Origin: Mnemiopsis leidyi
Lineage: Eukaryota > Ctenophora > Tentaculata > Lobata > Bolinopsidae
Length of the DNA stretch: 23,188 nucleotides
Assembly: GCA_000226015.1 (NCBI GenBank)
Contig: JH155902.1
Span: 23,802-46,989 of the forward strand
Reading direction: 5' to 3'
Made by a program: the position numbers and the translations under genes. Below, piece after piece: positions 9,288 through 19,269 of this stretch. Under the pieces are notes generated by a model. The model saw only the letters and a program-made list of their open reading frames with translations. It was not told the origin of the DNA and ran no database searches. Positions within the stretch are counted from its first letter, which is position 1. Each line of letters opens with the position of its first letter.

Positions 9288-12200
9288 GTACGGTCAAGCT
9301 GGAGGAATGTCTGGTATTTACAGTGCTCCACTTTGTAGTTCGCATCTAAATCTTATCCGGGTCTTACCAAGATAATTTTGAATTAAGTTTGAAGTTTGAG
9401 AACATAAATATCTTTTCATAGTTATTAGACTGGAGGAAATAGTTTTACAATCCCTTAACCCAGCCCTGAATTTTTAATTTCAGTGAAACAATTTTTTATA
9501 GATTTATAGACAGGATTAATACATTAAATTTAACCCACCCCTTACTTCCAGGACGCAGCGATGGCGACCCAAACACCGAACATGCCGTACCGACCGAAAT
9601 CTCCGGAACACTTCAAGAGCCTCACTACAAGGTCACGTGAGAAGGAGGAACTCAGGGATCTGAACGAGAGACTGCTGGTCTATGTGAACCACATGAGATC
9701 TCTGAAGGAGATTGAAGAGACCGAGGAACATATCCAGGTTTGTGGAGGGGTGAAGAGTGGCCAGTCGTCTCTCTGTCTTCTTCTACCTATTTTGCGATGT
9801 GATTTAGATAGTATTTTAGATCTTTATTAAGTCACATTTTGTACAAAATATGATGTAAGAACTGCACATGAAATATGCCGAACACCGAACAAAATTATCA
9901 CATGAACTTCTACCCAGGTCGATGGGGAGCTGACAAAGATCCAGGAATCTCTAAAGGACCTCTTCCACACGGAGATCGAAGAAGCGAGAAGACTCCTGGA
10001 CGAGACGGCAAACCAGAAAGCCGCTCTAGAACTGGAAGCAGGACGACACCTAGATACTATCGAGCAGCTGAAGAAGGAGCTGGCTGAGAAGGATGAGGAG
10101 ATAGAGAGGCTGAAGAAGCTGATCGGAGAGTTGGAAACGAAGTTAGCTAATGCTCTGGGTGATATCAAGGAGGCTAAAGCTGACAACAAGAGGTTGCACA
10201 AGGAGAATGATGAGCTGAGGAAACAGCTTGCTGACGAACAAAACAATCGGTAAATTTGAACATTTTGTTTTTGCGATTGTGATTTTGGTGATTTGTGTGT
10301 TTTTGATATTTTCGTCACACATTTGTTATTCACATTTAAATTACCATAATCCCATTTGTGGATGTACATTTTACATCAAAAAGTCTTCAATTTCACTGCC
10401 AACATTCCAACAAAAACATTCGGAATCTTGATAATCTACTTGATCAGTTACCTTGCTCTTTTTCAGAAAGTCTTCCGAGAAGGAGATTGTACGACTAGAA
10501 CGAGTAATTTCAAACTACGAGAGTGACATTTCTAAACTAAAACAACAACTTAAAGAGTATGCCGACAAAGAAAAAGCCATGAAGAACGAACTGAAGAACT
10601 TGAGGAAGAATCTGGAAGATTTGAAGGACGAGTTAGACCGAGAAACTCTGAAGAGAATAGATATCGAGAATAGGACTCAGACTCTCAGGGAAGAGATGGA
10701 GTTCAAAGATTCCCTAAAAGAGAAGGTGAGTTTTTGTGGGACGTATTTCTTGGATTCCCGCAACACATTTTACTTTGGCAATTTACATTGTCCCCATAGT
10801 CTGACTATACATTAGGTTGCAACGTTGTTCAAGTGTTTTGTTTTGGACAAGGCTAATGAATTTGTAACTATAACACTTGACTGTCTTAGTTTGTTCTTTG
10901 TATGCTTACACATTTCAAGATTCCTTATGACAAGTTCTGTATTTCATTCCAGTACATTTATTTTGATCATTCATTTCATGACCCTAAAATGTTGAAGTAG
11001 AGATTACTAACTTTGTTACTTTACTGTAACAAAGTAAGTAATTCTACTTGTCTAATTTTACTTGTCTAAATTTACTTGTCTTATTTTACTTGCCTTATTT
11101 TACTTGTCTTATTTAACGTGTCTAATTTCTACACCCACACAAATCGCTGAAAAAGTCTAAACACAGCAATTACCAACTCTTCACTTTCTCACTATTTCAG
11201 GAGCTGACCGAGCTCAGAAGAGAGACCTCCTCGACTCACATCAGAAAAATGAGGAAGAAGGAGGCTGCAGAAGAGTTTGCCGTGCAGCTCAGCGAGGCAC
11301 TGGCTAAAGCGCGCGAGCACTTCGACGAAGAGAAGCGAGTGTTGCGCGAGCAGCTTAACGACGTGCACAAAAAAGAGCTGGATGCTGCAAGGGCTATGCC
11401 ACGCCAGGTTGTCAAGGTAATGCTTATCGATTATTTACGTAGAAACCTGCGAACCTCGGCGATAAACCTTTTTTATTGGTGCGGCAGATTTTTCTATTAT
11501 TTCATAGCTGGCTGACTGCCGGTATAATAAATGAACAGTGTTTACTGTACTGTACGCTAATTGTGTACATTACCCACACGAGAATTACATCAAATATTTA
11601 CCACACTCTTGCACTTCCTCATTGAGCTAAGGGATGTAAACTGTTGCAGTTTGAATGAATATTGGGCGGGAAACAAGCCATGCCAACTCAGATAATTACA
11701 CATCTACATTCCTTCACGCATTGTTCGAATATTTCATACAATCGCTGATCTGTGATACACTGTACGTGATAGTCTCTCCTGTGTAAGAGGCCAGGGCGCT
11801 GCTCCTTTATAATAACAAAGGAAACTTCTCCAGTTTTGCTCAGTCGAGAGGGATGTAACCAATAACTATACAGACTTGTTCACCGGCACTGTTTAGCGCT
11901 GTTCAAATTTATAGAGATCTGTGTACTTATAACTTTTGTCACAGCTCTAAGCTTGTTTTGGGCAAGTGTTTCGGGCGAGCATGAGAGAGTGTAAGGCTGG
12001 TTATTTATTGTAACTAACAACCTCAAAATAACTCCTAATTCTGAAACCGACCCTATTCAGGAGACTACAGAGCACACAGTAGAAATCAGGAAGTACTTGT
12101 CAGAAATAGAAGAACTAAAACTGACGATAGACGCCATGTTAGCTAAGGAGAAGAAACTTCAAGAGAGGATCAAGAGACTTGAGGAGCTCCTCAAGAAGGC

Positions 12201-15200
12201 TGAGGATGATGCCAGAGAGAAGGATGCTCAACACCAGGTTTGTTTGTTTAGTTGTTTTGTTGACATTGTTTATTTGTCCTTTTGTTTGTTTGTTTAATTT
12301 GTTTGTTTGTTTGTCCTATTATGTGTCCGCTCGTTTAAGTTAAGTGCAGCTAGTATAGGGTTTGGTAAATTTTCTAATATGCACTCTGGAAATTTATGTA
12401 TAGATAGCTTGTGGATAATAACAGGAAATGGAAATTTATTATGTGGGGCAGGGTGTTGAATTATTCCCTGACAACAATATAGCCCAGCCAATTCGCACTA
12501 ACTATTATCAATAAAAGTGCAATTATTTCCGTTATCAGTAAATTTACATGTCCCGGCCCCACATCTGTCGTTATCTTGCTAACTTAAGTGCAACTAACAC
12601 TACACTACACAGTATATAACAGTTTACTGAATATCATAAAACTATAACACATATCTGTAACGCAAGTATAACACGTTACACTTTACATTTCTCAGTTACG
12701 CAAGTGTAACATGTTACATTTCTCAGGCTGACATTGACAAACTTGACAAGCAGATGAAAGCTCTTCTCAAAGACTACTCCGATCTTATGGACGTCAAAGT
12801 TACTCTTGATATGGAGATTGCAGCTTACAGAAAACTCCTTCAGGCTGAGGAGGTTCGTCTTACCCTTTTAGCTTTTCATAGAATAAATTCGGTCGTTAAT
12901 AAGGAACTGGTTTTTGAAAGATTCAGGTTCAAATTCATAGAAGCAGCGGAATGTGCTGTAGCTAATTTTAATTGAAATTGTATACGAAGGTCTTGAAGTT
13001 CTTCAGCCACCTGGACTAAACTCTCTCAAATAATGTGCAGCTCTTTACTGGACCTTGCTAGCTGTAATCTGAAACCTCTAATTGACAACCAATCTTCGTT
13101 CCCTAGTAAAGAAATGTTCTGGCCACTGAAATACACCACATTCCTTTCATGATTTTATTTTGTCTTTTAACATGTCCCACAAATTTTAATCTGGGTTAGA
13201 TTTACAACAAAACAGCAAGCCGAAGTGTCTTCTTTGCTTCAGCCGAAACCAAAAGTGACATAAAAAGCTGTTGGAGGTCATTCGTCAATGAATTAAACTT
13301 CACAAATTTATTCACTACTAACAACCAACAAATTACCGGCTAATTACCAGCTAATTACATACTAATTAGCGACACATTGCAGGTGAGGTTGAACCTGACA
13401 CCGTCCCCCAAATCTGGCCGAGTGCGATCAGCTCTGTCCTTTAACGATGGAGACGCTCCAAGCAGGAAGAGACAGAGAGTCATGGAGGAGAGTTTCACTA
13501 CTGAGACAAACTCTCATGTTTCTATTGACGAGGTTTGTTTCACTTTCACTCTATTTCACTACTGAGACAAACTCTCATGTTTCTATTGACGAGGTTTGTT
13601 TCACTTTCACTCTATTTCACTACTGAGACAAACTCTCATGTTTCTATTGACGAGGTTTGTTTCACTTTCACTCTATTTCACTACTGAGACAAACTCATGT
13701 TTCTATTGACGAGGTTTGTTTCACTTTCACTCTGTTTCACTACTGAGACAAACTCTCATGTTTCTATTGACGAGGTTTGTTTCACTTTCACTCTATTTCA
13801 CTACTGAGACAAACTCTCATGTTTCTATTGACGAGGTTTGTTTCCTTTTTACTTTTTTAAGAAACTAAATTTTTCTGACACTTTCACTTGTTCGTAAAAT
13901 GAGGAAAAATCGGCTTGATTATATTCTACATATAATATTCAAGGTTATAGAAATATAATGTTGGTACACTCTCTACCTCTTTATTCTCTGGGATTTTAAT
14001 TATTTCTGCATGACATAGCGCTAAATTTTACAATCGACTTACACGCACATTCCTTGACCTTTGTAATATGCTGCACGCTAAACTTGTAACTTTTGTGTAA
14101 CTCACTGTCTAGCGACTTGACCAAAGTTGTAACTTGTACGTTTAATGTTCACAGTATACATGTATGTACAATTTACACTACATATACAATACACAGTATA
14201 AATGTACAATATACACTACACAGTATAAATGTACAATAAACCCTACCCAGTATAAATGTACAATTTACACTACAATGTATACAATGTACATTATACACTA
14301 AACAATATAAATATACAATATACACTACACAGTATAGATATACAATATACCCTACACTGTATACAATGTACAATATACACTACACAGTATACAATGTACT
14401 ATATACACTACACATATATATTGATTACATCCCTCAATAAGAAACTAACACACCCCACCTGCAGGTATCAATAGAGCACGACTACGTGGGTATAACCAAC
14501 ATGACAGAGAAAGATCAGACAATGAAGGGTTGGACTATTGCCAAAGTGTCGGGCGAAGAAACTCTCGAGTACAAGTTCCCTGCTAAAGCAGTCATAGGAC
14601 CCGGCCAGACCCTCAAGGTATCTTGTCTGGGATTCCTTCTTTTTACCGTTACCATATTTGGCGTCAGAGATTCCTTCTTGTTACCGTTACCATAGCAATG
14701 CGCCTGTCGTTACATTAATTCAAGATGTATACGTGTTACGGTCCGTGTCATTGCAATGATTTGGTGGGCTTCTGCCGCGAGAAATATTCAAAGTTTACGC
14801 GGTATTTGTTCCTTGATGTGTGTAACATGGAATAAAATATGTGCTGTAAGAGAATCGAAGAGGGTGTGTGGAAATTGTTGATTTACATATTGATAAAGTT
14901 CATATTGTTTATGTGCATATTGTTAATGTACATATTGTTAATGTACACTGAAGATAAATGTAAGGTTCAATCGTCACCACTACAGTCCTTTAGTATTTAG
15001 ATCAAGTCATGTCAATGTTGTAATTCTCTTAATAAACGTGATGAAACTTAGACCTCGCCCAAGTTTAAGTCATCCAATAAACACGCGTTACACAACCACA
15101 TAACCACGTATAGTCTCGCAGTTTAACATCAATTAACGTCTCCCCCTTACCGTTTACACACTTGTACATAAACCACCCTACACAAACTCCCCCTCATTAC

Positions 15201-15452
15201 CCCCTAATTACCCCCCCTTATTACCCCCAATTACCCCTCCTTACCCAGGTCTACAGCGGTGGAGCAGGAGCCACACACAACCCCCCTCTCTCCCTCGTCT
15301 TCAAGAAGCTGGACGCCTGGTCCAACACCATGGACCTGGAGATTGTGCTGAGGAACTCTGACGGAGTGGTGGTCAGCTCTTACAAAGCCAAGGCAGAGAC
15401 CAGCACGGAGTACCTCGAGGAGGGCGACCAGCGAGCCTGCTCGGTCATGTGA
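8898..15452 (+). CDS. LMN: nuclear lamin (intermediate filament protein), ten coding exons
   Basis: Lamins polymerise under the inner nuclear membrane. Exons: 8898-9287, 9552-9737, 9918-10249, 10467-10725, 11201-11416, 12061-12237, 12727-12852, 13383-13532, 14465-14617, 15249-15452; all phases agree and the product is 730 residues. The rod runs from about residue 159 ([20 protein letters not shown]) to 562 ([16 protein letters not shown]), with both conserved IF rod ends. Then come LTPSPKSG, an S/T-P site like the mitotic CDK sites flanking lamin rods; the nuclear localisation signal RKRQR (about 590-594); and a lamin-tail (LTD) fold in exons 8-10, including [10 protein letters not shown]. 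The C-terminus CSVM is a CaaX farnesylation box. Tail, NLS and CaaX separate it from cytoplasmic IF proteins. Two oddities are an N-terminal exon of 130 residues and a coil 1B about 49 residues longer than in lamin A. An internal ATG at 9561 would give a 597-residue lamin of normal size. Confidence 0.95.
9552..9737 (+). CDS. LMN: lamin exon 2: short head and coil 1A, with internal start ATG 9561
   Basis: After the acceptor TTCCAG the exon reads GACGCAGCGATGGCG, placing ATG 9561 in a strong initiation context (GCG before, G after). From that Met the head [20 protein letters not shown] is about 25 residues, the normal size of a lamin head, and includes a KSP site before the rod. Coil 1A follows. 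The exon ends phase 0 at CAG|gtttgt. Confidence 0.85.
11010..11128. repeat. hairpin and 14-bp tandem repeat in lamin intron 4
   Basis: ACTTTGTTAC (11010-11019) and its exact complement GTAACAAAGT (11026-11035) flank a 6-nt loop. From 11045 six 14-bp units of the form TACTTGTCTAATTT follow to 11128, differing by one or two bases. The intron spans 10726-11200. Confidence 0.85.
11417..12060 (+). other. lamin intron 5
   Basis: A 644-bp intron between GTCAAG|gtaatg and ctattcag|GAG. I see no coding content or notable repeat. A GCCAG|gttgtc site nine bases upstream of the chosen donor is an in-frame alternative that would drop three residues. Confidence 0.8.
12238..12726 (+). other. lamin intron 6 with GTTT microsatellite
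   Basis: The intron opens with an interrupted (GTTT)n tract at about 12238-12315. Near its 3' end the near-repeat GCAAGTATAACACGTTACA / GCAAGTGTAACATGTTACA lies just before the acceptor TTCTCAG, around 12660-12718. Confidence 0.75.
12853..13382 (+). other. lamin intron 7, open at its 5' end
   Basis: The donor is GAG|gttcgt. The coding frame stays open into the intron for 40 codons to TAA-like termination at 12975 and begins VRLTL, resembling the VRLNL that starts exon 8. The intron ends TTGCAG, immediately followed by GTGAGG. Confidence 0.7.
13493..13850 (+). repeat. 61-bp tandem repeat spanning the lamin exon 8/intron 8 junction
   Basis: About 5.8 copies, starting at 13493, 13554, 13615, 13676, 13735 and 13796. 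The first begins inside exon 8 (TTTCACTACTGAGACAAACT) and includes the GAC GAG|gtttgt donor. Every later copy repeats the coding tail, the donor and a pyrimidine-rich TTTCACTTTCACT stretch. Copies are nearly identical, which suggests recent expansion; copy 4 has a 2-nt deletion and one substitution, and copy 6 is truncated. The period is not a multiple of three, and direct read-through stops in copy 2. Confidence 0.95.
14154..14418. repeat. AT-rich ~27-bp tandem array in lamin intron 8
   Basis: About nine degenerate units of the form CAGTATAAATGTACAATA followed by TACACTACA. The open frames on both strands here are products of the repeat, not genes. The array lies 50 bp upstream of the exon 9 acceptor. 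Confidence 0.85.
14631..14946. repeat. short repeats in lamin intron 9
   Basis: A 26-bp sequence beginning GATTCCTTCTT and ending TTACCGTTACCATA occurs at 14631-14656 and 14669-14694 with one difference. From about 14886, three to four 15-bp units related to CATATTGTTAATGTA follow. A C/T-rich tract at about 15165-15245 leads into the exon 10 acceptor. Confidence 0.8.
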
Positions 15453-16515
15453 TCACGTGTTTTTCTAGGTCACGTGACGTGTAAATATCATAGCTATTAT
15501 ATCGTACCAATATTTTATTTTACCAATGCTTATGTATGACGACGCTGCTTTAAATGGAAGTTATATATAGTACGATGTATCCCTTAACCTTTTATCAGTT
15601 GTTTGCCGTGTTTGAGTGTTGTAACGGTACTTTCACGTTTGGTTGCATGTTTTATGGCGTGTGACGTCACTGTGACATAAACGTGATGTCGCTGTGACAG
15701 AAACGTGATGTCACCGTGACAGAAACGAGACGTTGTGACAGATATACATGCGCAAGTAGTTTACTAGTTAGGTATTTATTTTAGCTATGTGTATGTTACC
15801 TTTATAAATTCATTATGGTGCGAATAATAGAAGGCTAAATGTTTAATAGCATATTTCTTTTAATGAATGACATGTTTGTCTACTAATTGCAAAAATAAGT
15901 TTTATGCAATTTCGAAACGTTATAGCTATTCAACGTTGGTTTCTTCAATTATTGTACAATTTTACTGTAGAATGCTCTTGAGTTTATATTTGGTGGGTTA
16001 TTCAATTAGTGAGCTTTCAAATTAGGAGCTTTTGTTTCGTAAAGGCCAGGATATTATTTTACAAATTTTAGTTCTACCAGAGAAATAACACATAGCTAAA
16101 TTACACGCTATTTTATACTTTTCTGCCTCTGTAAAGGAATTAGCACAATGCCCTTGATTATGTCAGTTTTTACAATCCAAAGAATGAATGTATGACCGGG
16201 AACGACCATAATTATTTACTGTTTGACAAAATATGAAAATTCTATCTTTTTTACGAAAATATTTGCTGCCGAGATTTCTACCCGTTTTCAGTCCGAACAG
16301 CAAAGTCTAGGGGTTTTCCCAGAATTTATTTAAGATTGAAATGTTAAAACGACTCATTTTATTTTGTACTATTTAAATTGGAAATAAATATTTTCTTTCT
16401 ATTATAACTGAGGCGTTTTTCTCTTTAAAGACTATATGTTTATTTACAGATAGTTAATTGTTAAATTTTAGAGGCCAAGACATTTCTAAGTTATTTCTCC
16501 ATTAAATGTAATAAA
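15453..16515 (+). other. lamin 3' untranslated region and downstream sequence
   Basis: No gene seen. The first canonical plus-strand AATAAA after the stop is at 16383-16388 and another at 16510-16515, so the 3' UTR may be about 1 kb. Just after the stop, two E-box-like CACGTG motifs occur at about 15455-15470. Confidence 0.5.
15656..15740. repeat. ~22-bp tandem repeat containing a CRE palindrome
   Basis: Three to four units of the form TGTGACAGAAACGTGATGTC. The first includes the perfect palindrome TGACGTCA (15662-15669), the CREB/ATF consensus; later units carry TGATGTCG or TGATGTCA variants. It lies about 200 bp past the lamin stop codon. Confidence 0.75.
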
Positions 16516-17799
16516 AATGCAGTGCGTACTTTTTCTTAACATTTGTGGAGCAGCAAGGAACAAATCACGTACTTGTAATACTGCTGTGCGAGTCCCATTT
16601 TAACTGACAACTGAAATATGCCGGTATGTCTGTACTCTAAAACTCGACAGTTTGCAACTATTATTGTTTGCAATTCCGCAAATTCCTAATCATTAATTGC
16701 TGATGTGGCTGCCAGTACACTGCAAGATGCATACTGAGCTCTTGGAATGTGATATGCTCCGCTGGAGCAAATTGTCGCAATTTTACCCATTGATAATTTG
16801 ATAAAAAACATCTACAAAAACTAGCAAGCAGCCTTAACTTTTCCATACAAACTAGCGCGCAATTTGGCGCGTTCTTGGAAGATTTATTAATATAAACCGC
16901 CTTCGTGCTTCATTTTCATGACAATCAGTAATTACTCGCGTCTCGCTTGATAAGTCATCTGTGAGCAAATTACTGCAATCCTGTGGGCCCCTGTTCCCGC
17001 TCTTTTCTGGTCTTCATAGATACGTTTCGGGCTGAACACTGCGTAGAGCTAAATACAAACAATGAAGGGTTACACTTTAGCTCGGACAATTGTCATGAGT
17101 CATGAGTCATGCATTAGCTAAATACTCGCCTACTCCGGCAGCCACACCATTCTTCTCTCTGGTTTCTTTGAAAGTTTCTCAAGATAGTTGAATTGTTGGA
17201 ACTTGAATCTATTTTCTGTTAAAGTCGTTTTATCTTAAGTGAAGTTTTTCAGATTCATAACAATGTAATACGGTTCTAGCGCGTCGAATACTTACGTGCG
17301 CGCGCAATTCCATTACACACATTGCATAATGTGAAATGTTGCAACGTATATTTAATAACGCGCGCTACGTTTATTGTTATTTTGCGTTGTGACCGATTGT
17401 AAATTTAATGCCAAAGCGCATGTAGGCTGTAGTTATGGGTTTCATAGAGACCAGAGTTGCTTGAATCAATATTTAGAGCGACAAGTTAAGTAATTATCAG
17501 AAGTGATCTAGATTTAGAAGAAGCCGGATATGATAAGAGCTTTATTGAATCGGAGAATAATGACCAACATCTTTTCTTGGATACAATAAATGAATAAGGA
17601 TTCTATTTACAATTTACAGGATTGTCCTGATTTTCAATAAATCACAAAACCAAAAGCTACTGCAAAATATATTGATACAAAAATTTGTACATGACTACAA
17701 TAAAGATTAAACAAAAACTTTTATAAATGGCTTCTGTATCATCAAATTGTCTTATAAACGTTTTGATGAATTCTCATTGCAATAAATTAAGCAAGAAAC
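16516..17799. other. intergenic region between convergent lamin and ZNF474-like genes
   Basis: No supportable gene; the 61-residue minus-strand frame at 16661-16846 resembles no known family. Two TGAGTCA (AP-1-type) motifs lie side by side at 17096-17102 and 17103-17109. CG-rich patches such as GTGCGCGCGC occur near 17296-17305. TTTATT at 17541-17546 reads as AATAAA on the minus strand and may end the ZNF474-like transcript. Confidence 0.5.
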
Positions 17800-19269
17800 T
17801 CATTTCATACATTGTTTTTGGTGAATAACAAGAGACCTAAGTGTAAACGACTTGTTACAATTAATACACGGTACAAATTTTCCTGTAACAAATTTACCAA
17901 TAACCTGAGTTGGAGAGCCCAGACCATTTGTCGCAAACGGGTCCCCTCCAGCCGGATTATTGTTCCGGACCGGATTTATATCCGGAATAGTCATGGACTT
18001 GTTCAGCTCATCCTGGTTCTTAATCGCGCAGCGTATCTCATGTTCCTCAATATTATCAGCTCTAAAGTTTCTATTACAAATGTCACACGGTACCAGTTGA
18101 GGTTGCGGAGACGCGGGAGGTTTAGGTACCTTAGAAGAGGGAGGTATCGTTAAGGAGCGACTCATGTTGGTTTTTTGACAATAGTTGTGATAGTGGGTGT
18201 TCAGCTTGCTCTTAAGCACTATCAGTCCACATACCATACAGTTCATAACAAGACCTGGATCAACACCCAAGACCAGATCCACTTCTACTTCCGAGAAACT
18301 GGAGTCCAGACTGGCGGTAAGTCTGTCAGCTGACGGGGGTCTGGGGGAGTACCTCGCGTAGGGGCTGTTCGTGTTACCTAGCGGTTCAACTCTCTTAGGA
18401 GGTGTTTGAGGCGGGGTATGTAGTTGAGGTTTAGAGGCTTGTCTTCTGGGGGATCCATTATCTGCTGGTCCTTTAGGAGGGAAAATCTTCTTGGGAGCAG
18501 CGGAACAGTTTCTGACGTGGACCGTTATAACGTTGGGAGGATAATTCTTGTCGCAGTACGTACACGCAGACAGTTCTGAAGTTTGTGGTAAAGGTTCAGA
18601 TTTAGATTTACACTTCTTGATGTGTATGTTGATAGCGTTGTGACTGATAGCTTTACCGCAGAACTGACAAGGCACTGTTTGTAGAGGTCCTCTAGTCAGG
18701 TTCAAGTTTCCAGCAGTTTGTGATTTGGTTTGTAGAATATTTGTCGAGTTGTTGTTCAGAGGTTTTGAGGTGAAGCTAGTTATTCTATGTTGATTTCCTT
18801 TTTTCCTTTCTATTGTGTCACTTGAAAATGTTTTCTCTTTCTTCATCGCAATCGCATCAACTTGCTCCCCGTCTACAACAACAATACGTTGCCCGTAATA
18901 ACCAGAGTTAGATTTCAGTCGTTGAGGCGGTGCCATCTTCAAGTTTAAACAAACTTTCTCATGTGCCTCAATCCTAGTAGGAAGGAATGATCTAGAACAA
19001 TTCTTACACGGCACCAAGTTTTCAGTGGCAGCAGCGTTTGAAGCCTGGTTAATCTTTTCGATTTGTGCAGCTCTGGCTTTGGGATCAGCGCTGAATGGTT
19101 CATCAAACTCAACAGGTTTTACAGGTCGAGGCTGTCGTTTACTTTTGGGCAGTTTGCTGTTCTGATTCTCCCATTTCTTCATGCATTGTGGCTCGTGTAT
19201 CCCGATACTGCGTGTACCAAACTCCCGCCCACAGATGTAGCATACCACCCCAACTTGCCGCAGACGCAT
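17800..19269 (-). CDS. ZNF474: ZNF474-like protein with seven C2HC zinc fingers
   Basis: The 489-residue product carries seven CxxC-x11-H-x3-C fingers of the zf-C2HC type: C10/C13/H25/C29; C88/C91/H103/C107; C201/C204/H216/C220; C236/C239/H251/C255; C344/C347/H359/C364; C395/C398/H410/C414; C468/C471/H483/C487. The fifth has one extra residue before its last Cys. Finger 1, CYICGREFGTRSIGIHEPQC followed by MKKW, closely matches vertebrate ZNF474, which is why I prefer it to ZC2HC1A/B/C. The linkers are basic and Pro/Ser-rich, typical of disorder. Family function is poorly defined, with links to cilia and testis. The coding region has no intron. ATG 19269 follows an in-frame TAG nine codons upstream, so it is the first possible start in this exon. 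The last finger ends two residues before the C-terminus. Confidence 0.88.
   Translation of the reverse strand: MRLRQVGVVCYICGREFGTRSIGIHEPQCMKKWENQNSKLPKSKRQPRPVKPVEFDEPFSADPKARAAQIEKINQASNAAATENLVPCKNCSRSFLPTRIEAHEKVCLNLKMAPPQRLKSNSGYYGQRIVVVDGEQVDAIAMKKEKTFSSDTIERKKGNQHRITSFTSKPLNNNSTNILQTKSQTAGNLNLTRGPLQTVPCQFCGKAISHNAINIHIKKCKSKSEPLPQTSELSACTYCDKNYPPNVITVHVRNCSAAPKKIFPPKGPADNGSPRRQASKPQLHTPPQTPPKRVEPLGNTNSPYARYSPRPPSADRLTASLDSSFSEVEVDLVLGVDPGLVMNCMVCGLIVLKSKLNTHYHNYCQKTNMSRSLTIPPSSKVPKPPASPQPQLVPCDICNRNFRADNIEEHEIRCAIKNQDELNKSMTIPDINPVRNNNPAGGDPFATNGLGSPTQVIGKFVTGKFVPCINCNKSFTLRSLVIHQKQCMK

Noticed and set aside
9827..10369. 180-residue Ser-rich minus-strand frame
   Set aside because: It is the antisense of lamin exon 3 (a Glu/Lys-rich coiled coil reads as Ser/Phe/Leu on the other strand) and its flanking introns.
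14173..14474. Tyr-rich frames on both strands near 14170-14470
   Set aside because: They are products of the 27-bp AT-rich intronic repeat.
8898..15452. Cytoplasmic intermediate filament protein instead of lamin
   Set aside because: The NLS after the rod, the lamin-tail domain, the CaaX box and the long coil 1B all indicate a lamin.
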